A stretch of DNA of 64,000 nt from DASXZH01 sp963829965. GTDB lineage: Bacteria > Armatimonadota > Fimbriimonadia > Fimbriimonadales > Fimbriimonadaceae. The position numbers were made by a program, and so were the translations under genes. The number at the start of each line of letters is the position of its first letter. Within the stretch, counting starts at the first letter, position 1. Shown here piece after piece: positions 15,641 through 25,444 of this stretch. The DNA lies in the NCBI GenBank assembly GCA_963829965.1, contig CAWHLK010000057.1, positions 161,293 through 225,292 of the forward strand, written 5' to 3'. The notes beneath the pieces were generated by a model. That model made no database searches. It saw nothing but the letters and a program-made list of their open reading frames with translations, and had not been told where the DNA came from.

Positions 15641-17059
15641 CTAGAGGGTCGCGAATTCGGGAAGCCACTCGCGATAATGCTGCCAACGCCCAATCGAAGT
15701 TCGATAGATAGGCTGGCGGACTTGCCACATGCTCGGAGTGTGAACCGGGCTTCGATTCTCGCCCGGGGCAAGGCAGGCTTCATCCCAATCCAGGCCAAGG
15801 AATTCAATCATCCGGCGCGAGGCCGCCTCACGATCCGAAACCAACTCTTCGTAATCCACGTTGAGGATAAGACCCTCGGGGAGCACCTCCTCCCAATGGT
15901 CCATAAGCTGCCTGTACTGCTCGTAGGCAAGGCGTATATTGGCCGGATGATGGGCAAACTCGGGCCCCTCGCCATAGGGAGTCACGTAGATCGAAAGGCA
16001 GGTATCGGCCGGATCTCGGCGGCAATGAATGATTTTCGCTCTCGGAAACACACGATGGATAAGGCCAAGCGCGAGGAAATTGAGCGGCATTTTGTCCACG
16101 ACATAGCGAGAATCAGGACTGGCCGAGAGCAGGCACTCCCGATAGTCTTGAGCCAGTCGTTCGCGCTCCATCGAGTTTGGCCCGGTCCTGATGAATTGTC
16201 GTCCCCGGTCACGCCAAAACAGCAGTTCGCCGGCGGTGGCTATTTGAGGGTGGGAGGCAAGCAGTTGCTCGACCAGGGTGGTTCCGGAGCGAATCATTCC
16301 GATGATAAAGACGGGCCGGTCGGTTGGGTTCTCTTCTTCTTCAATGCTGCTGAAAAGGGACCGGCTGTAGCCTTGCTTGATCGCGTCGAAAGTTTGGACA
16401 AATCGCTCGCGGTTGAAGACAAGCCCAACTTTGGCGCGGGACTCCAACTCGCCTCGATTCGCTTCAGTAAAGTGGGCAATGGCGGCCCCATATTCTCCAA
16501 GATCGTCATAGGCCTTGCCGAGTGAGTAGCTAAGCAAACTGCGGTATTTGCCGGAGCCGCCGCGCCCGATTAGGAGCGCCTCCATTTGGCGGATCAGATC
16601 CCGGTCGTCTTCGGTGATTCGCTTGGAATAGGTAATTCCGAAGTACGGAGCAGCCTTATCGGGCATGAGTCGCGCGGCTTCTCCGAACGAGGCTGCCGCT
16701 TCCTTGAACCGGCCCTGTCGCTGCATCAGCCGGGCGAGAGCCGAGTGCCCCGCATAGCTTTTGTGGTCCAGCGCGATTCCGGTCCGCAGACTGCTTTCGG
16801 CCTCGTCCGTCTCTCCAATTGTCAACAGCGCCTGCCCAAGAGACACATGCGCGATGCTGGAACCAGCGTCTAATCGGGCCGCAGCTCTAAGAAAAGAGCA
16901 GGCCTCTTTCGCCTTTCCTGAAAGAAGAAGGACAGAACCGAGCCGGTAGTTAGCAATTCCTGAATCAGGATCGAGTTCAACCGCCCGCCGAAGAGCGCTG
17001 ACGGCATCTCCCATCGGGGGCCCCTGGCCAGGGCCGGCGTGACGAACTCGATCAGCCAT
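15641..17059 (-). CDS. TPR-sulfotransferase
   Basis: The 472-residue protein has six or so TPR units (residues 15-190) followed by a sulfotransferase domain. The 5'-phosphosulfate-binding loop is VFIIGMIRSGTTLVEQLLAS near residue 250, and the 3'-phosphate region is IIHCRRDPADTCLSIY near 350; the end (SMWQVRQPIYRTSIGRWQHY) is also typical of this family. Such enzymes transfer sulfate from PAPS to a protein or small molecule and look like bacterial cousins of tyrosylprotein sulfotransferase. ATG 17059 is the first start; ATG 17014 (MGDAVSAL) is plausible too. A frameshifted relative is at 21507-23355. It is divergent from the BTAD regulator, with 66 bp between starts. Confidence 0.85.
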   Translation of the reverse strand: MADRVRHAGPGQGPPMGDAVSALRRAVELDPDSGIANYRLGSVLLLSGKAKEACSFLRAAARLDAGSSIAHVSLGQALLTIGETDEAESSLRTGIALDHKSYAGHSALARLMQRQGRFKEAAASFGEAARLMPDKAAPYFGITYSKRITEDDRDLIRQMEALLIGRGGSGKYRSLLSYSLGKAYDDLGEYGAAIAHFTEANRGELESRAKVGLVFNRERFVQTFDAIKQGYSRSLFSSIEEEENPTDRPVFIIGMIRSGTTLVEQLLASHPQIATAGELLFWRDRGRQFIRTGPNSMERERLAQDYRECLLSASPDSRYVVDKMPLNFLALGLIHRVFPRAKIIHCRRDPADTCLSIYVTPYGEGPEFAHHPANIRLAYEQYRQLMDHWEEVLPEGLILNVDYEELVSDREAASRRMIEFLGLDWDEACLAPGENRSPVHTPSMWQVRQPIYRTSIGRWQHYREWLPEFATL

Positions 17060-17125
17060 GGAGTCAATGGTATCTTAAACCTCGCTTGGCTGTCGGCTGC
17101 GTTGAGAGTGGAGGATAATGAAAAC

Positions 17126-20100
17126 ATGCACTGGCGCATTCGGCTATTTGGCCCTTTAACGGCACGGCGGGGGGATCGAGTCGAAGACCGATTTGCGACC
17201 AGGAAGAACGCCGAGCTTCTCGGATACCTTGCGATCAGCCCAGGAAGTCAATTCAGCCGCAAGCATCTGTGCAGCGTTCTCTGGCCCGAATCCGAAGACG
17301 TTGATGCAGCCAGAGTCCGTCTTCGCCAGGCCATATCGTCGGTAAGACGCCAGCTGGAGCCCCCAGGAGTCGAATCGGGCAGTGTGCTCGTTACGGAAAG
17401 GGACCTGGTTTGGCTCAACCGAGCCGAAGTTGACTCCGACGTTGCCGCCTTTGACATCGCGTTCTCCCTTATCGAGAGCAGCCCACTAAACAAGTTAAAG
17501 GGAATCCTTAATGAGATCGTGGACCTTCACAAAGGCGAATTCATGGCCGGGATCCACGCCGGCTGGGTATTGACGGCCCAAGATGCGTTCCACGAGAAGT
17601 TCACCGTCGCTGCGGATCGGCTGATCGAACTGTGCTTCAAAGACGGGGATTGGGAGGGAGCGGCCCTGGCGCTGCGGCGTACGATCGCGATCGATCCCTA
17701 CGACGAGGACCGGCACTGCAAACTGATGAAAGCCTGTCGCTACCTCGGCCGGCTTAGCGAAGCCGGCGACCTGTACGATGAATTTGTCTCCAGACTAAAG
17801 CGGGACTTGGGTGAGGAACCGTCAGGCGAGATTCGAGTTTTGGCCGAGTCGATCCGCTCCGAGATGGCGTCAGGGGCTCCGCGGCAGCTTCGCAAAGTCG
17901 AAACATCGATCCCTGCCGAGCATCACCAAAGACCGCGCCCTTTTCCCGCTCCCTCGACGCGCTTCTACGGTAGGGAACGAGAGATGTCGGCCGTAGGAAG
18001 CATGGTGTCTGATCCCACAACGCGCCTCGTCACTCTGATCGGACCGGGAGGAGTTGGGAAAACAAGGTTCGCTCTCGAGTTTGCGGAAAAGTGGTTCTTT
18101 GAGCACTCGGGTTCCGTGTGGTTCGTGCCGCTGGTAGATCTTACGAGCCGGCAAGAAATCGAAAGCGCCGTCGTCGCTGCCTTCGGCGCGGAATTTCAAA
18201 AAGGGGCAAGCCCTGCGGACCTCGCGGCGTGGTGTCTCGATTCGGTTGAAGCCCCCGTCCTGATTCTCGACAACTTTGACCACCTCGTAGAAGAGGGGGC
18301 CGCCTTTGTGGGAGAACTGCTCCATCGCCTGCCTCATCTCACATTCCTTGTGACGAGCCGCCAGCCTCTGGAACTGGCCGGTGAACACTGCTTCCGCCTG
18401 CAACTGCTGGATCTGCCCCCGAAGACCGCGGAGACTCCCGAGAATGTACTCGGATATTCCAGCGTCCAGCTGTTTCTTGACCGGGCGAAATTGGTAAAGC
18501 CGGACTTTCAAATAACCAACGGCAATGCTGCTTCCGTTGCGGAGTTGTGCGTGCGATTGGAAGGAATTCCGCTGGCGATCGAGATCTGTGCGGCACTGAT
18601 ACAGACCATAGGCCCCGCTCAAATGGTGGCCGGCCTGAATAAAAGATTTGAACTGCTGGTCAGTCGGAGAAGGGACATCGCCCCTAGGCACCGCAGCCTC
18701 CGCGCTGCCGTCGAATACAGCTATCGAATGCTGTCGCCGGACTTATCCTATATTTTCAGGCAACTTTCAATCTTTAGAGGCGGATGGACGATCGAGTCGG
18801 CGGTGGCAATACTTGGCACGCCAAACGTGCATGAGGCCCTCGTTCAACTTCAAGAGAGGTCGCTTGTGACCGCAGACGAGGTATGCATTGGGCATCGCTT
18901 CACCACCAGGTTCAACATGCTTGAAACCTTCCGGGAGTTCGGCTGGGAAATGCTCTCAAGCGAAGAACAGGAGCGATTGGCCCACGCGCACCAGGCGTAC
19001 TTTTCAGAGTTTGCACGTATTCAGCGCGTGCGTTACTTTAACAACGAAGCCAACGCCGACGAGTTGGAGATCGAGCAGGGCAACCTCTACGCCGCCGTTC
19101 GCTGGTGTCTCGCCGATCGCCGCATCGCCGATGCGGTCGCCCTGAGCTTCAATCTCTATCAGTTTTGGGCGGTCAAGGCACGTTTTGATGAAGGCATACA
19201 CTGGCTGCAGACGCTGATTCATGATTCCGAGTTCGAGTCCGTCCCGCTTGACCTGAGATGCTCATGTGCGAGAGCGATGTTCCACCTGTCAGTGAACACG
19301 GAAGACGACCACAGAACAAGTGAAGTCCTGAGCCGGTATGTGAAACTGGCGCACGAGAGAGGAGATCGTTCCGACATCGTCCATGCACTCTCGTGCCAGG
19401 GCGGCTTTTACGGTCAGTGTGGGGAGACGGAAAGGGCGATCTGTCTTTGCGAAGAAGCTCTTGAACAGGCTAGGCTCTTGGGAGAGCTCCAAACGGGACC
19501 CGTGTTGCGAGACCTGGCCGAAATTCACTTTTCCGTAGGCTGTCACGAAAAGGTAATCGAGTGTTCCGCCGAGTCCTATCCAATCTCTGTTAGAACCGGC
19601 TATCAACTGAATGCGGTAGAGACGTTGTACGATTGGGCATCCTCGCTCGCCATGCTTGGAAGGCACGAAGAGGGAAGAAAAAAATTTGAGGAAGCGGTCG
19701 TAGCGGCGGAAAAGGTCTCCTCGCCAAGCCTCGTTCTATATTGCAGACTTGGGCGCGCTAGTTGTTTCTTCCTGGACGGCCAGATCGAAGAAGCGAGTAA
19801 AGGGGTGGCTTCGGCAATCGCCACGCGAGGCAGTGACTGTTCAAACGAGGAACTCCGAGCAGTTCTTCACGTCGCTTCCGCCCTGGGGCTATACAACGGA
19901 GACTTGGACACGTCGGTTTGTTTGTGCGCGGCGGCGCAAAATCACTATGCTCGTCGTGGGTCAGTGCGGAATCGTCTTTCTGAAACGCTGACACCCAATC
20001 TCGATGTGTGTCGCGAAAGGCTTGGCGAAGCCTTCGACAGGGCCTGGGCCCGAGGTTTGTCGATGAGCCAAAGTGAATTGCGGCAACTTGCTCTCGAAAC

Positions 20101-20143
20101 CGCCGAAATCGCATTCCGCCGACCAAAAGCCGTGAACGCGTAG
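17126..20143 (+). CDS. BTAD/NB-ARC/TPR transcriptional regulator (AfsR-like)
   Basis: I place the start at ATG 17126 (MHWRIRLFGPLTARRGDRVE), about 10 bp after GGAGG; the earlier GTG at 17039 would overlap the divergent gene. About 1005 residues. Order: an OmpR-type winged helix (1-95), a bacterial transcriptional activator domain (about 100-250; DGDWEGAALALRRTIAIDPY and LYDEFVSRLKRDLGEEP), an NB-ARC-like ATPase with Walker A LIGPGGVGKTRF near 305 and Walker B APVLILDNFDHL near 378, then a long TPR region. This is the layout of AfsR/SARP regulators, cytoplasmic DNA-binding proteins switched by nucleotide and an unknown signal at the TPRs. It may control its neighbours (sulfotransferase or pseudopilin); that is inference. 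Confidence 0.88.
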   Translation: MHWRIRLFGPLTARRGDRVEDRFATRKNAELLGYLAISPGSQFSRKHLCSVLWPESEDVDAARVRLRQAISSVRRQLEPPGVESGSVLVTERDLVWLNRAEVDSDVAAFDIAFSLIESSPLNKLKGILNEIVDLHKGEFMAGIHAGWVLTAQDAFHEKFTVAADRLIELCFKDGDWEGAALALRRTIAIDPYDEDRHCKLMKACRYLGRLSEAGDLYDEFVSRLKRDLGEEPSGEIRVLAESIRSEMASGAPRQLRKVETSIPAEHHQRPRPFPAPSTRFYGREREMSAVGSMVSDPTTRLVTLIGPGGVGKTRFALEFAEKWFFEHSGSVWFVPLVDLTSRQEIESAVVAAFGAEFQKGASPADLAAWCLDSVEAPVLILDNFDHLVEEGAAFVGELLHRLPHLTFLVTSRQPLELAGEHCFRLQLLDLPPKTAETPENVLGYSSVQLFLDRAKLVKPDFQITNGNAASVAELCVRLEGIPLAIEICAALIQTIGPAQMVAGLNKRFELLVSRRRDIAPRHRSLRAAVEYSYRMLSPDLSYIFRQLSIFRGGWTIESAVAILGTPNVHEALVQLQERSLVTADEVCIGHRFTTRFNMLETFREFGWEMLSSEEQERLAHAHQAYFSEFARIQRVRYFNNEANADELEIEQGNLYAAVRWCLADRRIADAVALSFNLYQFWAVKARFDEGIHWLQTLIHDSEFESVPLDLRCSCARAMFHLSVNTEDDHRTSEVLSRYVKLAHERGDRSDIVHALSCQGGFYGQCGETERAICLCEEALEQARLLGELQTGPVLRDLAEIHFSVGCHEKVIECSAESYPISVRTGYQLNAVETLYDWASSLAMLGRHEEGRKKFEEAVVAAEKVSSPSLVLYCRLGRASCFFLDGQIEEASKGVASAIATRGSDCSNEELRAVLHVASALGLYNGDLDTSVCLCAAAQNHYARRGSVRNRLSETLTPNLDVCRERLGEAFDRAWARGLSMSQSELRQLALETAEIAFRRPKAVNA

Positions 20144-20239
20144 AATATTTCACGCCATATTTCACGTCTCGCAGCTATTATGTGAGAGTCGGGTGCGCAA
20201 TCCGTCAATTGCGCTTAGCTTGTCCGCAGGTGTTTATTC

Positions 20240-21149
20240 ATGAAAATTCTAAAGAAGTCACGCAGGGCGTTCACCCTCATTGAACTCCTTGTCGTGATTG
20301 CCATTATCGCCATTCTCGCCGCCATTCTTTTCCCTGTTTTCGCTCAGGCCAAGGCTGCGGCGAAGGCCGCCGCATGTCTTTCCAACGTCAAGCAAATGGG
20401 GCTTGCTTGGATGATGTACGCGAATGACTACGACGACATGATGCCTACCGCATTCGAGAACACGGAAAATGCTCCAGGAATCTACACCTATTGGTTCTGG
20501 GACACTGAGCAGTCGGCCAACTACAACAACAATACGCAATCCTACAACTACCAAGGCGGACTGCTATATCCCTATACAAAGAACTATGATTTCTTGTTCT
20601 GCCCTGGCGACCCGCTGCCCACCATCGTTCCTCAGTTAGGCGGTTATGCGGTTCCCAGTTATGCAATCAACGAGAATGTTAAGTTTGGATCGGATTTTAC
20701 GAACGGAAACTTCTCAGGAACGGAGAGTGGCACCAACTACTCGGCAGTACAAGAGACGGCAACCACTTTCTTGGCCGCCGATTCCGCGCAGATTCTCGAT
20801 GGAGCGCCACCCTATGTGCCGATTCGGAATGACTACATCATCGCTTACGGCTCCGATTATCCAACCCCGGATGCCTACGGCCTTGGCGATTTCGGGTTTC
20901 GCATTCAGGGCGACCACTGGGGGCGCCAACATCAACTGGTGCGACGGGCACGCCAAGCACATGCACGTCGACGTAAGCGACCCGAACTGCAATGACCTGT
21001 TCGCCGGCTTCTTCGGCTCGACCTGCGCGGTCCTGAATCCGTTGATCGTGGGCGCCAATATGGGAGACATCCCCTACGGAGCCCGTGGAAGCGCGAACCA
21101 GCAGTATTACTACCTGATGAACAAACCGTTCTGGTCTATAGTTATTTGA
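20240..21149 (+). CDS. Pseudopilin-like protein with H-X9-DG C-terminal motif, one frameshift
   Basis: The prepilin leader is KKSRRAFTLIELLVVIAIIA, with cleavage after the residue before F and methylation of that F; a long hydrophobic helix and FPVFAQAKAAAKAAACLSNV follow, as in the DUF1559/H-X9-DG proteins abundant in Armatimonadota and Planctomycetes. The first frame ends at 20995 with unprotein-like RQHQLVRRARQAHARRRKR. Adding one G to the five-G run at 20919-20923 joins it to GGANINWCDGHAKHMHVDV and the natural end at 21149, restoring the H-X9-DG motif and about 303 codons. Exported and assembled at the inner membrane; role in this phylum unknown. Confidence 0.8.
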
Positions 21150-21173
21150 GGGAGCCAGGTAACTCTGGCTCCC
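21150..21173 (+). terminator. Hairpin after the pseudopilin gene
   Basis: A perfect 9 bp stem, GGGAGCCAG with CTGGCTCCC, closes a 6-base loop directly after the stop. No T-run follows, so intrinsic termination is plausible but not certain. Confidence 0.6.
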
Positions 21174-21185
21174 CTCACCAACCTT

Positions 21186-21479
21186 ATGCGACGATTCTTA
21201 TTACCCCTCTTTTTGTCATTGACCTCCATTGGGGTTCTGGCCGGTTGCGGAGCGGGTAGCTCCTCGGATATTCCGCCGGCGCAGATGACGATCAATATGC
21301 CGGTGAAACCGGCCGAGCAGCGCAATTACGCCGAAGGTTTTCTAAAGCTCCTTGAGAAGATGCCGCCGAATGCGCGCGCGCATCTCGCGATGCAATACCC
21401 TCGTGCCGTAGAGGCGATCAAACGATCCAAGGACAAGGCCATCATGGATCGCTATCAGGCGGATATGGCTGCCAAATGA
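21186..21479 (+). CDS. Small lipoprotein, unknown
   Basis: A 97-residue protein with a lipoprotein signal (MRRFLLPLFLSLTSIGVLAG) and lipobox VLAGC, then a serine-rich spacer and a charged, helical remainder (EGFLKLLEKMPPNARAHLAM, RAVEAIKRSKDKAIMDRYQA). It lies 36 bp after the pseudopilin gene and just behind its hairpin, so it may have its own transcript or read through. No family recognised; the start and lipobox make the gene itself convincing. Confidence 0.7.
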   Translation: MRRFLLPLFLSLTSIGVLAGCGAGSSSDIPPAQMTINMPVKPAEQRNYAEGFLKLLEKMPPNARAHLAMQYPRAVEAIKRSKDKAIMDRYQADMAAK

Positions 21480-21506
21480 CCGGGTTGGGCATAATGTTCT
21501 GACTCG

Positions 21507-23355
21507 GTGAATAATCCTGATGTCACCTTAGATGAGGCGGTCGCCGCATATAGAGCGGGTCGCCTGGACGAGGCAGAAGCCCTTGGCCACGCCATCATTA
21601 GAGCTAATCCTCAAGACGTGTGGGCTCTCCACATGCTCAGTCTCATTGCTCGGCGGAGGGGCGATGCTGAAACGGAGGTCGACTTTCTTAAGCGCGCCCT
21701 CCAGGCGGATCCGGATCACGTCGAATCCCTCGTCGGGTTGGCAAATGTGCTGCGGATTCTTCTCCAAGCCGGCTGAAGGGATTCCGCTTTGCGAACGCGC
21801 ATTAAGGGTCAAACCCAACTACGCCAACGCTCACTCAATCTTGGGTCTTTGCCACGCCGGTCTTGGGGAGCACAAGAAAGCGGCGGAGTGGCTTGATCCT
21901 CGCTCTCGATCAACCCAAATCAGCCGGCAGTTCTCGTTGCGCTTGCAGAGTCCTTGCGACAGTTGGGAAGACCGGTGGAGGCAGGGAACTGCTACCATCG
22001 TGCGCTCGCGCTAGACCCCAATAACGCCAATGCGCACGAGGGCCTTGGGCATTTGCTGCTTTACGAAGAAAGGCAAGACGAGGCGATCCGGCATTTCACC
22101 CGTGCCCTTGCTGTGGAGCCGGAATCGCCCAGGAGGCTGCTGCACCTCGCGGAGGCGAAAGGACGGCGAGGCTTCATCCAGGAGTCGATCTCCCTCATCG
22201 AGCGTGCCCTGCTGATTGAACCGGACTCTCCTTCCGCGCTCTGCCTCATGGGCACGAGATTGCAAGACCTGGGGAACTTTGAATCGGCGATCAGCTCATT
22301 CGAGAGATCTCTTGAAGTGCAGCCCTTACAGGGGCATGCTTATTTCGGCTTCTTCACAAGCAAGAAGGCTTCCGCACAAGACAATCCCAGGATCGAGGGA
22401 ATGGAACAAATCGCTGAACAAAGCGGCTTCGCGCCGGTTGAGAGAATGCGGCTGCAAACCGCCCTGAGCAAGGCGTACGACGACCTGGGGCGGTATCAGG
22501 AGGCAGTGGAGCATATGGAACACGCCAACCGCATTGCTCTGAGCGAGTTTGTTGGAGCCAAGCCCCTGGATCGAGCCCGCGTAAGCCGGTATGTCGCTGA
22601 CGCGATGGACTCCGGCAAAGAGTTTGTCCGGGCCCGAGCGTCTTGCGCGTCTGAGTCGGAGCAGCCGGTGCTGATAGTAGGCATGCCCAGATCGGGGACG
22701 ACCCTTCTCGAACAGATTCTATCTTCGCACCCGCAGGTGGCTGCGGGAGGGGAGTTACGCTTCTGGGGAGAATCCCATGCATCTCGGGAAAAGGGCCTTG
22801 TGGGTCTCGCAGGGAACCGATCCGAGGCTGGTAGGGTCGCCGAACAATACCTGTCCTTGCTCAATCAGATCGGTCCGGAGGCGCGTTTCGTTACCGACAA
22901 AATGCCTAATAACTTCTTCTATTTAGGGGTTATTCATCAACTCTTCCCCAATGCGCGCTTCATCCACTGCCGCCGAAGTCCTCTCGACAACTGTGTCTCA
23001 CTTGTTCATGACCCCGTATCGCCACCGGCCGTCGTTTACCTATTCAAGGGAGGACATCCTCTTTTATTACGAGCAGTACCAGGCTCTCATGGAACACTGG
23101 AGTTCGTTGGCGATCGGAGACCGCATGCTCGATGTGGATTACGAGAATGTGGTGGCCAACCCAGAAGAAGAGACAAGACGCATCTTGGATTTTTGCAACC
23201 TGGACTGGGACGACGCCTGCAGACGGCCGGAAAAAGGGTCCCGGAGTGTGACCACGCCGAGCATGTGGCAGGTACGCCAGCCTGTCTACAGCACCTCGGT
23301 TGAAAAGTGGAAGAACTACGAGCCCTGGCTTGGCGCGTTCGCCAAATTAATCTAG
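21507..23355 (+). pseudogene. TPR-sulfotransferase, three frameshifts
   Basis: The pieces join into one relative of the sulfotransferase at 15641. From GTG 21507 come TPRs (LDEAVAAYRAGRLDEAEALG); a frame change near 21770 leads to GIPLCERALRVKPNYANAHS, another near 21900 to CYHRALALDPNNANAHEGLG and on into the sulfotransferase domain with PAPS loop LIVGMPRSGTTLLEQILSSH and FIHCRRSPLDNC. A single extra G near 23004 shifts out of frame; correcting it restores SLFMTPYRHRPSFTYSREDI and the family ending SMWQVRQPVYSTSVEKWKNY at 23355. Catalytic motifs are intact but the chain cannot be made without three corrections, so it is most likely inactive. Confidence 0.8.
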
Positions 23356-23589
23356 CTAGTTAATCGATATTCCTCAACTGTCCCTGAAAGGGCTGCACTT
23401 ACTTCTCGATTCACCGAACCGAGAAGGGCGGGAATTTAGCCTGATTCCTCTCTGAAGCCAACTTGGCTCCTCCGGCCGTCGCCACAAACCAACAGCTTGA
23501 CGGTGACCTAGGACTCGCTAGATGCCGTAGTACAATCTAGGGCAAGGTGTTGGGTGTTGGAAAGCGGCCTTGAGCAAGTGAACTCAGTC

Positions 23590-24789
23590 ATGAGCGATGA
23601 TGGCGTACGCCAGATGCTCTTGCTTGCCGAAAGGTTGCGTGAGCAACATGGCGGCGAGTTGGACGACGCCGCAATCCTCGCCGTCGCCGAAGCCACCGGC
23701 GCTACCCCCGAATATGTTCGCCTCGTAGTCCGGATGCTTCCCGAAAAGAAGCAAAAACTCCTCGGCCACGTTCGAAGCGCCTTCCTCACCATGGAGCCGG
23801 AAGTTCGCCGGCACGTGTTCACCGGCGTCATCGCCACCGTTTCCGGCCTCTTGTCGGTTCTTTCCATGCGGGTGGCCAACGGAGAGAACCTGTTTGGCAC
23901 CCTTATGCTGGTCATGATGGGTTTTGGCGTGTGGAACGTCAGCATCAGCAAGGAACCCCGCGTCGCCGCGATCTCGGGCGCCATATTCGGCGGCATTTTC
24001 TTCGTCAGCCAGGCTTTGTTCCTTTGGGTGGGTTCGCTGCTGCATCCGTTTAGGGAAAGTTCGGCGGAGTCGTTGATTCTCATTCCGTATGTGGTGGGAG
24101 GCGGGTTGCTCGGCCTTCTTTCGCAACGGCTCGTCCACCGATTCCAGGGGAAATTCGGCATCCGCGACCCCATGATCGAGCGCCAAGACTTGCTCCGCCA
24201 ACTGGTGGAACTCCAGGACAAGCTCCGCGTCGGCGAGCAAAGCATGACCTTCTTGAGCCTGGACATCGTGGGGTCCACCAAGATGAAAGCCAACGCCGAC
24301 CCCCTCAGCGTGGAGTTCACTTTTACCGAATATCACCAGTTTGTGGATGTGATCACCCGGAAATACGGCGGCCGCGTCCATTCCACCGCAGGAGACGGCG
24401 TAACCTGCGCTTTTCCCCACCCTCAACAGGCGTTCGCAGCCGCGAAGAACGTCCAAACCGGAATTGTCGAGCTGAACACCTTCCGAAACAAGCTGGGAAC
24501 GCCAATTGTGCTTCGAGCAGGAATCCACTCGGGCTCGGTAAACGCGCCAACCGACGATATCAAATCCGTGAACTTCGCCCACGTGATCGACGTGGCCGCC
24601 CACCTTCAGCACTGCTGCCCGCCGGGGGGAATCGCGGTGAGCGAAGAAGCGGTGAAGCTGCTTCCCATGGGACCGACCAGCGTGGGAAACAATCGAATCG
24701 ACACGGAAGACTGCGCCGCCTATATCTGGGAACCCAAAAGCAAGGCCCCGCAGCTAACAGCTTCCGCTCCGCCTCCACCGCCTATCTGA
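23590..24789 (+). CDS. Membrane-anchored class III adenylate/guanylate cyclase
   Basis: ATG 23590 (MSDDGVRQMLLLAERLREQH) is preferred over the TTG at 23554; about 399 residues. An N-terminal helical region is followed by a basic stretch and four hydrophobic helices (HVFTGVIATVSGLLSVLSMR, LFGTLMLVMMGFGVWNV, VAAISGAIFGGIFFVSQALF, LILIPYVVGGGLLGLLS) between about residues 75 and 185. A coiled linker leads to a class III cyclase domain with FLSLDIVGSTKM (first metal Asp) and GGRVHSTAGDGVTCAF (second metal Asp). The product would be cAMP or cGMP made on the cytoplasmic side. The proline-rich tail is probably unstructured. A class I heptamer array follows the stop. Substrate choice cannot be told by eye. 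Confidence 0.82.
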   Translation: MSDDGVRQMLLLAERLREQHGGELDDAAILAVAEATGATPEYVRLVVRMLPEKKQKLLGHVRSAFLTMEPEVRRHVFTGVIATVSGLLSVLSMRVANGENLFGTLMLVMMGFGVWNVSISKEPRVAAISGAIFGGIFFVSQALFLWVGSLLHPFRESSAESLILIPYVVGGGLLGLLSQRLVHRFQGKFGIRDPMIERQDLLRQLVELQDKLRVGEQSMTFLSLDIVGSTKMKANADPLSVEFTFTEYHQFVDVITRKYGGRVHSTAGDGVTCAFPHPQQAFAAAKNVQTGIVELNTFRNKLGTPIVLRAGIHSGSVNAPTDDIKSVNFAHVIDVAAHLQHCCPPGGIAVSEEAVKLLPMGPTSVGNNRIDTEDCAAYIWEPKSKAPQLTASAPPPPPI

Positions 24790-24835
24790 GACTGGATGTT
24801 GAGTTCCAGGCCACAAGTTTTAGGGCCGGAAAAAT

Positions 24836-24952
24836 CAAACCCAAAACCCAAAACCTAAAACCAAAACCCTAAAACCCAAAACCCAAAACCCAACACCCAA
24901 AACCCAAAACCCAACACCCAACACCCAACACCCAACACCCAAAACCCAACCT
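24836..24952 (+). repeat. Heptanucleotide repeat array, class I (NACCCAA)
   Basis: About sixteen seven-base units (AACCCAA, CACCCAA, with variants) fill the gap between two convergent genes. The minus strand reads GGGTTTTGGG repeatedly and fits G-quadruplex rules. Related arrays are at 32202, 43925, 49800 and 53381. Confidence 0.88.
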
Positions 24953-24958
24953 CCGCCA

Positions 24959-25444
24959 CTACATCTTTGGCAGCGGAGCCGGCTTTCCGTTCTTAAGGAA
25001 CTTCTGCGATGTATCCGCGGTGGACAGGAACTGCCAACCCTTGGCGGTCTTTACGAGCGTGTCCGCCGTGGTGCCGATGAACTCGTCCTTATCCGACTGA
25101 GCAGAAAACGAAAGGGTGTACCGGGTGGTCACCGAGGCTTTGTTCCCGTTCACGCGAATGTTCAGAACGCTGATCCGGATATCCAGGGGCGTCTTGACCA
25201 TGTCGAATTCCTGCTTCATCTTCGCGTTGGCCTCAGTGGCGCCCATCGGTTTCATTTTGTATTCGGTGTCCGTATACCCGGGCGCTTCCAGAGCGACGAC
25301 GCCGGCCACACTCCGAGTCCTCATCGCGTGTTCAAGCTTGGCATAAGCTTCTCGAATCTGCTGGTTGTCCTTGGGCGTAGCAACCGCGGCAGAGCACAAA
25401 ACCGCACCAGCGGTAAGAATTCCTGAATGTTTCACTAAGTTCAT
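24959..25444 (-). CDS. Secreted NTF2-like (DUF4440/SnoaL-type) protein
   Basis: ATG 25444 is chosen because it follows GAGGGA and opens a clean signal peptide (MNLVKHSGILTAGAVLCSAA). The 161-residue product then has a helix (IREAYAKLEHAMRTRSVAGV), and a cone-like alpha/beta fold pattern with MNLV... through RVNGNKASVTTRYTLSFSAQ and LVKTAKGWQFLSTADTSQKF, typical of NTF2-like domains such as DUF4440. In this superfamily members bind small molecules or form dimers with no fixed catalytic chemistry, so no function is assigned. It faces the cyclase gene tail to tail across the heptamer array. Confidence 0.7.
   Translation of the reverse strand: MNLVKHSGILTAGAVLCSAAVATPKDNQQIREAYAKLEHAMRTRSVAGVVALEAPGYTDTEYKMKPMGATEANAKMKQEFDMVKTPLDIRISVLNIRVNGNKASVTTRYTLSFSAQSDKDEFIGTTADTLVKTAKGWQFLSTADTSQKFLKNGKPAPLPKM

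Noticed and set aside
17039..17125. Longer BTAD regulator starting at GTG 17039
   Set aside because: It would overlap the divergent sulfotransferase gene; the domain begins right after ATG 17126, which has GGAGG upstream.
23584..24612. 342-codon minus-strand frame opposite the cyclase
   Set aside because: The plus strand has clear membrane helices and cyclase motifs; the antisense product has no domain and unusual His/Gly content.
24836..24952. CCCAAAA repeats as telomeric DNA
   Set aside because: They are internal, short, variable in unit sequence and present in several gaps, so a chromosome-end function is not supported.
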